DNA of 5,527 nt from NCBI GenBank assembly GCA_009779515.1, contig WREE01000139.1, positions 1-5,527 of the forward strand, in the 5' to 3' direction. Positions 1 through 5,527 of the stretch are shown here, piece after piece. Position 1 is the stretch's first letter; every line of letters begins with the position of its first letter. The notes below the pieces were generated by a model, which saw nothing but the letters and a program-made list of their open reading frames with translations, searched no databases and had not been told where the DNA came from. The position numbers were made by a program, and so were the translations under genes. This stretch comes from Symbiobacteriaceae bacterium (GTDB lineage: Bacteria; Bacillota; JAAYKD01; WRDA01).

Positions 1-701
1 AAGCCATACGTGGGGTTAAAGCCACTGCCATCTATGGATGTTGTCATCAAATGATCTAACCCTAAGGCCACCTTAGCCCCTGCCTGAAGCAAGAGACGCT
101 GGCTCCTTTGGCGGCTGTGAACATCGAAGCAGAGAACTTGGTCGGTATACTTTAGGAGGTGGCAGGTATCGTTGGAAAAAACAATGTTTATATTGTCGCT
201 TAAATTTTTATAATACTCCACATAGTCTACTCCAGTGAAAAGATGCTTGGTCTTTCCAAAGGTCTGGGCGAACCCTTCTTCGTCAAAATCTTGCAGGTGA
301 GGGTTAACTTTGTGTTCATCTATTTGATCCCAGGATATTAAAGCATTACCGACTTCATCGCAGGGATAGGTCAGCTGAATGATGACCTTCTCTACCCCTT
401 GCGCCACAGCTTTGAGTTGAATTGCCGCTCGGTTACGGCTGAGGATGGGGTTATAGATACCTAGCACCGGTCCAGGGAAGTGTCTTTTAACATCCTCGGC
501 GATTTCGTCACAAGTTACATAGTTGCCTTGGGCTCGTGCCACAATCGACTCGGTCACACAGACAATATCGCCTTCCTGCAAGGTGAAGCCCTCTGTTGCC
601 GCAGCTTTAACTATTTGTTGGGCAATAATTTCCACTAAGGCATCCCCTTCATGGAAAATTGGCATGATGATCCCCCGGGCGGTAACTCCTGTTACTATCA
701 T
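1..701 (-). CDS. Coenzyme F420-0:L-glutamate ligase family protein, C-terminus cut by window edge
   Basis: I translated this frame by hand: 233 complete codons run from ATG at 701 to the left edge without a stop. Features seen are a start MIVTGVTARGI, then HEGDALVEI (about residues 17-25), EGDIVCVTESIVARAQGNY (about 43-61), NPILSRNR, DEVGNALISWDQIDE, FTGVDYVEYYK and a terminal SIDGSGFN. These match my memory of the long Firmicutes version of the F420_ligase (CofE-like) family, usually near 400 residues, so roughly the last 40% is missing. Archaeal CofE adds glutamates to F420-0 with GTP; whether the clostridial long form does this is not established, since many such hosts are not known to make F420. 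The start is well supported: GGCAGGAG sits 6 bases before the ATG. The gene lies downstream of the deoB terminator, so it probably begins a separate transcript. Family assignment is fairly sure; the substrate is not. Confidence 0.82.
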   Translation of the reverse strand, partial: MIVTGVTARGIIMPIFHEGDALVEIIAQQIVKAAATEGFTLQEGDIVCVTESIVARAQGNYVTCDEIAEDVKRHFPGPVLGIYNPILSRNRAAIQLKAVAQGVEKVIIQLTYPCDEVGNALISWDQIDEHKVNPHLQDFDEEGFAQTFGKTKHLFTGVDYVEYYKNLSDNINIVFSNDTCHLLKYTDQVLCFDVHSRQRSQRLLLQAGAKVALGLDHLMTTSIDGSGFNPTYG

Positions 702-722
702 AGTTTACTCCTGCCTTTCTCT

Positions 723-751
723 GCTATAGTACATAAAAAAGCACCCAACAA
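723..751 (-). promoter_or_regulatory. Possible promoter for the F420 ligase-like gene
   Basis: On the minus strand TTGTTG (746-751) and TATAGC (723-728) are separated by 17 bases, matching sigma-A spacing with 3/6 and 4/6 agreement to consensus. The putative -35 lies inside the distal arm of the deoB terminator. Transcription would start about 15 bases before the ribosome binding site. The match is weak; the main argument is that the gene downstream of a terminator needs some promoter in this short gap. Read-through from the deoB unit is the alternative. Confidence 0.2.
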
Positions 752-773
752 GGATAGTTCGCCGGTTGGGTAC
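735..773 (-). terminator. Rho-independent terminator after deoB
   Basis: Read on the minus strand, ACCCAAC (765-771) and GTTGGGT (743-749) form a perfect 7-bp stem around a 15-base loop, extended by a further G-C pair at 741/773 after one mismatch. The distal arm is followed directly by six T residues (735-740). It lies about 30 bases after the deoB stop codon, the expected position for the end of the five-gene unit. The loop is rather large, so efficiency may be moderate. The plus strand lacks a T-tract after the stem, so it is not a good bidirectional terminator. Confidence 0.8.
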
Positions 774-803
774 AATTCCCCTTCATAAAGAAATATTTGT
801 GCA

Positions 804-1970
804 TTAAATAATATCATACCCCGGGATGATTTCCCCATGGAGAGGGCGATTTAAACCCCGAGCAAAGCATTCGCTGGCAGCTAAATCGGCTAAGGAGGTG
901 CGCGTCCCTAAAGGTTGTCCTGTTCTCCCGGGGGTGTAAATAAGCAGAGGAACATACTCCCGGGTATGGTCTGTTCCAGGGATGGTAGGATCACAGCCAT
1001 GGTCAGCGGTGATGACTAAACGATCTCCAAGATGCAACTGCTGTAGGAGGCGAGGGAGAAACTGGTCATATTCAGCCAAAGCTGCCGCATAACCAACTGG
1101 ATTGTTACGGTGCCCGTAGAGAGCATCAAAATCAACCAGGTTTAAAAAATAGAACCCCTGCTCTTGCTGCTGAGCTAATAATCCCTCTAAGATCATTAAA
1201 CCCTCCAGGTTGTTGCGAGTAGGTGAGCTATCGGTAATACCCACCTGGCAAAAGATGTCGCTTATTTTGCCTATACTGTGGACAGAGATACCGGCATCTT
1301 GCAAGATGGTGAGCAGATTGGGACGCATCGGTTCCACGGCATAATCGTGTCGGTTAGCCGTTCGCCGTAGAGAGCCTGGCTCTCCTATAAAAGGGCGAGC
1401 GATGACCCGAGCCACCCGGTGTCCTCCTTGCAGTATATCCCGAGCACTTTGGCAAATGTGGTATAATTCTTCTAGAGAGATGACTTCCTCGTGGGCAGCT
1501 ATCTGAAAAACGCTGTCGGCAGAGGTGTAAACAATAGGATAGCCGGTGCGGCGATGTTCGGCACCCAGCCTTTCAATTATTTCGGTACCTGAGGCGGCAA
1601 CATTCCCCAGGGTGGAGCGGCCAATACGCTCTTGCAAAGCAGTGATAATCTCCCCGGGAAATCCTTGGGGGTACAAAGGGAAGGGGCGCTCCAAGCGAAT
1701 GCCGGTCATTTCCCAATGTCCGGTGATGGTATCTTTCCCCGGTGATGCCATCATCATTTTACCAAAACTGGCTAGTGGCGTGGCAACCTCAGGAACCTGA
1801 GGTAGTTCCAAAATATGGCCTAAGCCCAGCCGCTGTAGGTTAGGTAAGTAAAGAGTGGGCACAGCTTCTAAAATATGTCTTAAGGTGTTGCTGGCGGCAT
1901 CGCCATAAAGAGCAGCATCAGGGAGGGCACCACAACCCAGGCTATCTAAAATACAAAAAATCGTGCGCAT
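804..1970 (-). CDS. deoB: Phosphopentomutase DeoB
   Basis: DeoB interconverts ribose 1-phosphate and ribose 5-phosphate (and the deoxy forms) in the cytoplasm, linking nucleoside breakdown to the pentose phosphate pool. It is an Mn-dependent enzyme of the alkaline phosphatase superfamily. Visible motifs, numbered from ATG at 1970: LDSLGCGALPDA (8-19) with the first metal Asp; GKDTITGHWEM (78-88), whose Thr81 corresponds to the phosphorylated Thr; VDFDALYGHR near residue 280; ITADHGCDP and GTDHTREYVPLL near the C-terminus, giving the remaining Asp/His metal ligands. At 388 residues it has full family length and all expected motifs. An in-frame GTG at 1979 would add three residues, but ATG at 1970 has AGGTG six bases upstream and aligns better with known DeoB starts (MxxIFxxxLDS). 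It follows the psd stop by 5 bases, so translation is probably coupled. No deo repressor site is visible, and it closes the operon before the terminator. Confidence 0.96.
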   Translation of the reverse strand: MRTIFCILDSLGCGALPDAALYGDAASNTLRHILEAVPTLYLPNLQRLGLGHILELPQVPEVATPLASFGKMMMASPGKDTITGHWEMTGIRLERPFPLYPQGFPGEIITALQERIGRSTLGNVAASGTEIIERLGAEHRRTGYPIVYTSADSVFQIAAHEEVISLEELYHICQSARDILQGGHRVARVIARPFIGEPGSLRRTANRHDYAVEPMRPNLLTILQDAGISVHSIGKISDIFCQVGITDSSPTRNNLEGLMILEGLLAQQQEQGFYFLNLVDFDALYGHRNNPVGYAAALAEYDQFLPRLLQQLHLGDRLVITADHGCDPTIPGTDHTREYVPLLIYTPGRTGQPLGTRTSLADLAASECFARGLNRPLHGEIIPGYDII

Positions 1971-1987
1971 ATAAATCACCTGCCCCT
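1971..1987 (-). promoter_or_regulatory. Ribosome binding site deciding the deoB start
   Basis: Minus-strand AGGGGCAGGTG (1987-1977) lies within the last codons and stop of psd. AGGTG is 6 bases from ATG at 1970, a good spacing. For the alternative GTG at 1979 the same AGGTG overlaps the start itself and AGGGG (1987-1983) is only 3 bases away, too close. The ATG start is therefore preferred. Confidence 0.7.
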
Positions 1988-2806
1988 GTAGTATATTGCT
2001 AGTTTCTCCCCCATCTTGAGAAGAGGATCATCATGGGTGTCATCACCCAATTCGATGGTGGCTACCCCGGGTGGGAAAAGGAGAATCACCGTGGAGCCAA
2101 AGGTAAAATACCCCATCTCCTCCCCTTTGGTAAAGTAGGAAGGATGGGTATATTTTTTTGCTAGGGGGTAATTGCTGTAAATAGAGCTGACGAAGGTGGA
2201 AGCTACTTGAACCAGAGCCAGGGGTGGCTGTTGATAGTTCGTGAGTAAATTAATTTGTCTGGTGTTACGGTGGTAAAGACCGGGAATACTCTGTCGGGAA
2301 AGATGGTACAGAGGAAAGTGGCGACCAGGTATTTGGTAAGCGCCAACCAGATACCCCGATATGGGAGCGTGAACATGATGGTAAGCGCCGGCTTTCATAT
2401 AGAGAACGGCGTAATCTCCCCCTAGAAAACAGTTTGCTAATTTGGCGCTACCCAGGAGTGAGGCCACACTGTAGCGCTCCCCTTTCACTTGTAGCGTCAG
2501 AGTATCTCTTATTTTACCCCAAGCGATAACTGTGGCATCTACGGGAGAGGATATTACTTCTGGACTGGGGTCGATAGGGCGAGCTCCTGCTTGCAAACGG
2601 CGACAAAAGAGCTCACCAATGGTTTGGTAGGTGGCGAGAGGTTTTTCGGCTTCAGCCATATTCACGCCGCCAAAAAAAATATAAGGTTTCATAAGCCAGC
2701 GGCTTAGCCTACTGTTGGTAAAAGCAAATATAAGAGGGTTGAATAACGACCAGGTAAATGGCCATACCAGTAAGTTATGCAAATAGCTCCCATAGCGACG
2801 TCTCAT
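1976..2806 (-). CDS. psd: Phosphatidylserine decarboxylase proenzyme
   Basis: Psd decarboxylates phosphatidylserine to phosphatidylethanolamine at the cytoplasmic membrane, using a pyruvoyl group made by self-cleavage. The 276-residue product has the PSD-B length and order: a hydrophobic, membrane-associating N-terminus (about 11-30), FCRRL (67-71) then SSPVDATV with Asp90, YHHVHAPISGY (142-152) with the catalytic His region, and KGEEMGYFTFGSTVILLFPPG (227-247). The FGST motif (236-239) corresponds to the canonical LGST; cleavage is expected between Gly237 and Ser238, giving a long beta chain and a 39-residue alpha chain. The Asp/His/Ser set looks intact, so the enzyme should be active. Its ATG overlaps the stop of the upstream membrane-protein gene (ATGA), and only a weak GGGT precedes it, which suggests translational coupling. 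Its usual partner pssA (phosphatidylserine synthase) is not in the window. Confidence 0.95.
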   Translation of the reverse strand: MRRRYGSYLHNLLVWPFTWSLFNPLIFAFTNSRLSRWLMKPYIFFGGVNMAEAEKPLATYQTIGELFCRRLQAGARPIDPSPEVISSPVDATVIAWGKIRDTLTLQVKGERYSVASLLGSAKLANCFLGGDYAVLYMKAGAYHHVHAPISGYLVGAYQIPGRHFPLYHLSRQSIPGLYHRNTRQINLLTNYQQPPLALVQVASTFVSSIYSNYPLAKKYTHPSYFTKGEEMGYFTFGSTVILLFPPGVATIELGDDTHDDPLLKMGEKLAIYYRGR

Positions 2807-3270
2807 ATACCCAAGGTTACCGTAAAAGCTCCTAACCCGGTGTAGCGACCCTGGCGTCCTTGTTGCATTAAATAATCCAGCATACTGCTTTCACCCATAT
2901 TCCAAGTGCTGTTCAATAGGTGGTTAAACTGAGCAATGAGGTTGGCATCCATGCGTTGGATGAGGTCCTGCTGGGCTATGGCATCAATGCTTTGGTAGTA
3001 TTTAACCAGACGGATAACTGCCAGCGCCTCTTCTGAGGAGAGGACACCATCATCATAATAGCGCGTTTGGTGTGAGGGGCGTTGTTCCGAAGGACGATAA
3101 GCACCACCGCGAGGATTCCTCTTAGTGCCTAAGCGCTGCTGAGCAGTCCGCTTAGGTTTATTAGTTGCAGAGTATAAAATTAAACCGAAAATAACCAGCG
3201 GAAAGATAAGCCATTCCCCCTTTCCTGTTATAGCGTTTATTATACCAAAAAAATGTGGGAAAGACAACAA
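2803..3270 (-). CDS. Uncharacterised single-pass membrane protein, 155 residues
   Basis: I do not recognise this family. One hydrophobic segment (about 19-34, WLIFPLVIFGLILYSA) is followed by a basic, Pro/Arg-rich linker (about 38-70). A likely helical region follows (about 77-137; SSEEALAVIRLVKYYQSIDAIAQQDL and FNHLLNSTWN), ending in a Gly-containing tail. The positive linker after the helix suggests the C-terminal part faces the cytoplasm. The start appears to be TTG at 3270: AGGA at 3280-3283 lies 9 bases upstream, partly inside the rmuC stop, and I see no better in-frame ATG or GTG upstream; a second TTG at 3267 is possible. It sits 11 bases after rmuC and overlaps psd by 4 bases, so it is almost certainly translated as part of the operon. 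A membrane role linked to Psd is only a guess from position. Confidence 0.8.
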   Translation of the reverse strand: MLSFPHFFGIINAITGKGEWLIFPLVIFGLILYSATNKPKRTAQQRLGTKRNPRGGAYRPSEQRPSHQTRYYDDGVLSSEEALAVIRLVKYYQSIDAIAQQDLIQRMDANLIAQFNHLLNSTWNMGESSMLDYLMQQGRQGRYTGLGAFTVTLGI

Positions 3271-3281
3271 ACTATTGCATC

Positions 3282-4799
3282 CTAATACTCTGGTTCCTCG
3301 GGAGTTTCCAGGAGAAGACTCCCCTCTTCCTCTGGTAGAGCGGTTACGGTGCTTAAGCGACGGACAATTTGGCGGGTGCGCACCCCTACCAGGTTTTCCA
3401 GTTCCTTATTGGTTTGCTCTAAACGCCTCTGAGCTGCCTGCAGCACATCTCCAAAGCGCCCAAACTCTGTCTTGACCGCTCCCAGCACCCGCCAGACTTC
3501 CCCCGACCGTTTTTGGATAGCCAGGGTTTGGAAACCCATCTGTAGACTGTTGAGCAACGCTGCCATGGTGGTAGGACCGGCGATGGTCACCCGATATTCT
3601 CGTTGCAACGCTTCAAGGAGGCCTCGGCGGACAACTTCGGCGTACAGCCCTTCAAAAGGTAAAAACATAATGGCAAAATCGGTGGTACTGGGTGGTTCGA
3701 TATATTTATCCCGAATGTCCCGGGCAAAGCCCTTGATAGTTCGTTCCAACTGGGTAGCCGCACTCTCAACTTCGGTCATATTTCCACCTTCGTAGGCTTC
3801 CATTAAACGCCCATAGGCATCCGCTGGAAACTTGGCGTCTATGGGAAGTAAAACCTCTCCTCGTTCATCGCCAGGGAGACGAATGGCAAACTCCACCACC
3901 TGGCTGCTGCCTGGTCGGGTGGCTATATTTTTATAGTATTGCTCCGGGGTAAGTATCTGTTCCAAGATGGCATTGAGCTGTATCTCCCCTAAAATACCCC
4001 GAGTGCGTACATTAGAGAGGACACGCTTAAGATCACCTACGCCAGTAGCTAAGGTTTGCATTTCTCCCAACCCTTTGTAGACCTGTTCCAGACGCTCGCT
4101 AACAATACGGAAGGATTGTCCAATGCGTTCCTCCAAGGTCTTTTGCAACTTCTCGTCCACCGTAGCTCGCATCTGTTCCAGTTTTTGGTTGTTTTCCTCC
4201 TGGAGAGCCGAAAGCCGACGCTCCACAGTTTGGCGTATTTGTTCCAAATTTTGCATATTCTGCATAGAGTTAGCTTGTAGCCGTTCCTCCATCTGCTTTA
4301 GGAGGGTGGTCGTGGTGCCTTGCAGACTCTCATGTCGGGCACCCAGCTGCAGGTTAAACTCCTGGAGATTTTTTTCCTGGGACGCACTGGCAAAACGTAA
4401 ACTCTCCCCTTGGTTGCTACTCATCTGTTGCAACAAATCGACTAGGGTTTGTTGTAAAATTTCCTGGCGAGCCGAAAGCTGCTGCGTCAACTCCAGTAGG
4501 TGACGATCTTGACTTTGCCCTACCAGTTGTTGCTGCGATCCCAGAGCTTCGCCCATAGCTTGCATAGTACCCTGCAGCAGCTTTTGTTGCTCCACCCTAT
4601 TTAGACTGAGCTCCCCTAAAAGAGCCGTGCGTAGCTGCTCGTTTTGCTGCTGTAACTGTTGTTGTAGTTGCCGACTGGCGCTGTCATCTCGGTTGAGTCC
4701 TGTTCGTGTCTCTTGCTGCCACTGGCGTAAGCTAAGAACAAGGTAAACTTGCGTAGCCAAAACAACGGCTAAAATTATTAGTGTCAAGGGGTCTCCCAT
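3282..4799 (-). CDS. rmuC: RmuC family protein (DNA recombination-limiting, predicted nuclease domain)
   Basis: RmuC is a membrane-anchored protein whose loss in E. coli raises inversion between short inverted repeats; a nuclease role is predicted from its fold. The 505 residues show an N-terminal membrane helix (about 6-23), a long Gln-rich coiled coil (about 42-225), and the RmuC domain (about 225-475). The domain carries ERLEQVYKGLGEMQ, VRTRGILGEIQL (264-275), LLPIDAKFPADAYGRL (317-332), KYIEPPSTTDFAIMFLPFEG (365-384) and VTIAGPTTMAALLNSLQMGF (404-423), all family signatures. An acidic tail ends the protein. ATG at 4799 is firm: AGGAGGT lies 6 bases upstream and overlaps the stop of the preceding gene (TAGGAGGT). 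The coiled coil contains internal repeats (about residues 101-126 and 145-170). It lies between the amidohydrolase and the small membrane protein in a tightly packed operon. Confidence 0.96.
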   Translation of the reverse strand: MGDPLTLIILAVVLATQVYLVLSLRQWQQETRTGLNRDDSASRQLQQQLQQQNEQLRTALLGELSLNRVEQQKLLQGTMQAMGEALGSQQQLVGQSQDRHLLELTQQLSARQEILQQTLVDLLQQMSSNQGESLRFASASQEKNLQEFNLQLGARHESLQGTTTTLLKQMEERLQANSMQNMQNLEQIRQTVERRLSALQEENNQKLEQMRATVDEKLQKTLEERIGQSFRIVSERLEQVYKGLGEMQTLATGVGDLKRVLSNVRTRGILGEIQLNAILEQILTPEQYYKNIATRPGSSQVVEFAIRLPGDERGEVLLPIDAKFPADAYGRLMEAYEGGNMTEVESAATQLERTIKGFARDIRDKYIEPPSTTDFAIMFLPFEGLYAEVVRRGLLEALQREYRVTIAGPTTMAALLNSLQMGFQTLAIQKRSGEVWRVLGAVKTEFGRFGDVLQAAQRRLEQTNKELENLVGVRTRQIVRRLSTVTALPEEEGSLLLETPEEPEY

Positions 4800-4810
4800 T
4801 AAACTACCTC

Positions 4811-5527
4811 CTAAACTATACCTCGGTATATTTTGGTAGCGTTATCATAAAAAACTTGCTGCCAATAGGCTTCGGGTATAAGGGTGGCAATGAAGTGGAT
4901 ATAGTCTGCCATAGGTGCCAAAGGCCAATCTGTGCCGAAGAGGAGTTTTTCATACTGGTTGAGTAGTACTATAGGCTGTTGGTAGCGCTCCACCCAATAG
5001 CGGTTTGCCGCCGCTTCCTGCACCTCTTGGCTATCGCCAATCAGCAAACCGGAAAGGTCTAGATAGACGTTACGATTCTTATAAGCTATTTCACAGCCCT
5101 CGAAAACCCAGGGCGCTCCCATATGACACATGACAAAGGTGACATCTCGCCAGGTAACAGCCAAGCGGTCCATGTGTAAAGGATGAGAGTATTCCATGAG
5201 ACCATTTTCTGCAAAAGTATCCCCCGTATGCACCGCCACCGGCAAGCCATATTCGGCTGCTAAGCGATAAACCGGTTCGTAGACAGGTGAATTGATATCT
5301 ATATGATAGTATCCCGCATAGATTTTTAGACCCACCACTTGGCGACTTTGGCTAACTTCACGCAAAACTGTCAGATGCTCTTCAGATAAAGAGTGGGGGT
5401 TAATCCCGGGACAGAGCCATACCGCTTCGGGAAGAGTAGAAGCCAATGAACTGCGTTCACCCATGGTATTATTGATGTGGGCTTCTACTCCGCCACGGGA
5501 ACCGGGGTGCAGGAGCGAAGCTCCTGT
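4811..5527 (-). CDS. Amidohydrolase-family TIM-barrel metal hydrolase, N-terminus cut by window edge
   Basis: The 217 residues from ATG 5464 to the stop carry the C-terminal two thirds of an Amidohydro_2-type (PF04909-like) barrel. Numbered from that ATG: CPGINPH (18-24), VVGLKIYAGYY (43-53), LPVAVHTGDTF (74-84; His79), VTFVMCHMGAPW (108-119; His114), VYLDLSGL and LLFGTDWPL (174-182; Asp179). These are the usual His, His and Asp metal/catalytic positions. The N-terminal HxH strand of the family is absent. Upstream of ATG 5464 the frame stays open for 21 more codons to the window edge, and no ribosome binding site precedes that ATG, so I treat the gene as continuing beyond the window rather than starting there. 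The substrate cannot be told from sequence; relatives include decarboxylases and hydrolases. It ends 11 bases before rmuC. A 17-base palindrome lies in the most upstream codons seen. Confidence 0.85.
   Translation of the reverse strand, partial: TGASLLHPGSRGGVEAHINNTMGERSSLASTLPEAVWLCPGINPHSLSEEHLTVLREVSQSRQVVGLKIYAGYYHIDINSPVYEPVYRLAAEYGLPVAVHTGDTFAENGLMEYSHPLHMDRLAVTWRDVTFVMCHMGAPWVFEGCEIAYKNRNVYLDLSGLLIGDSQEVQEAAANRYWVERYQQPIVLLNQYEKLLFGTDWPLAPMADYIHFIATLIPEAYWQQVFYDNATKIYRGIV
5509..5527. repeat. Perfect inverted repeat (hairpin) at the right edge
   Basis: CAGGAGC (5510-5516) and GCTCCTG (5520-5526) are exact reverse complements around a 3-base loop, and 5509/5527 could add a G-U pair on the plus-strand transcript. 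The edge cuts the outer part, so the full length is unknown. No T-tract follows on the minus strand, so it is not a terminator in that direction. It lies inside the open frame of the amidohydrolase. It could be a chance palindrome, the core of a longer dispersed repeat, or a plus-strand terminator finishing outside the window. Confidence 0.45.

Noticed and set aside
523..729. Plus-strand open frame of 68 codons
   Set aside because: It lies opposite the well-supported F420 ligase-like gene, shows no recognisable motif and no good ribosome binding site.
1546..1800. Plus-strand open frame of 84 codons
   Set aside because: It is antisense to conserved DeoB coding sequence, including the GKDTITGHWE motif, and its product looks like random composition.
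3587..3769. Minus-strand open frame of 60 codons
   Set aside because: It lies in another frame inside the conserved RmuC domain and has no independent support.
3275..3795. Two successive plus-strand open frames of 66 and 107 codons
   Set aside because: Both are antisense to the conserved RmuC domain; the residues are Arg/Ser/Pro-rich shadows with no family resemblance.
4056..4503. Two overlapping plus-strand open frames of 74 and 126 codons
   Set aside because: They arise from the antisense of the Gln/Leu-rich coiled coil of RmuC, which yields Cys/Ser/Arg-rich frames lacking stops.
4781..4966. Plus-strand open frame with a CxxC-like element
   Set aside because: It is antisense to the conserved C-terminus of the amidohydrolase and the rmuC start; the apparent cysteine motif has no partner and no ribosome binding site precedes it.
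1..5527. Hidden defence system, CRISPR array, mobile element or RNA gene
   Set aside because: Almost every base is in recognisable minus-strand genes, the only gap over 30 bases is 702-803, and I see no regularly spaced repeats, transposase motifs, tRNA-like folds or riboswitch-sized leader. RmuC occurs near some defence loci, but no other defence gene is here.

Overview
The window reads as a compact leftward (minus-strand) gene block from a Gram-positive anaerobe, most likely a member of the Clostridia. That placement is an inference. It rests on strong AGGAGG-type ribosome binding sites, a probable TTG start, roughly balanced base composition, and the long Firmicutes-type F420-0:glutamate ligase homologue at the left end. 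No 16S rRNA or other marker gene is present to confirm it.

Layout, read in the direction of transcription (right to left): a 5'-truncated amidohydrolase-family (TIM-barrel) metal hydrolase (4811-5527); rmuC (3282-4799); an unrecognised 155-residue single-pass membrane protein (2803-3270); psd, phosphatidylserine decarboxylase (1976-2806); deoB, phosphopentomutase (804-1970). Gaps between these five genes are 11, 11, -4 and 5 bases, so they look like one co-transcribed unit. It ends at a rho-independent terminator at 735-773. Just beyond the terminator, a second unit starts with a gene of the coenzyme F420-0:L-glutamate ligase family (start at 701), which runs off the left edge.

The genes do not form one pathway: DNA maintenance (RmuC), phosphatidylethanolamine synthesis (Psd), pentose-phosphate/nucleoside salvage (DeoB) and an undefined hydrolase. 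Psd lacks its usual partner pssA in view, and DeoB lacks the usual nucleoside phosphorylase neighbour. The membrane protein fused by an ATGA overlap to psd is the only real unknown. The plus strand carries no gene I can support; its open frames are shadows of the minus-strand genes. I see no tRNA, rRNA, CRISPR array, insertion sequence, phage gene or defence system. This is mostly an ordinary housekeeping region, with a few points worth checking: start sites, internal repeats in RmuC, the unknown membrane protein, an edge hairpin and an excess of one palindromic hexamer.
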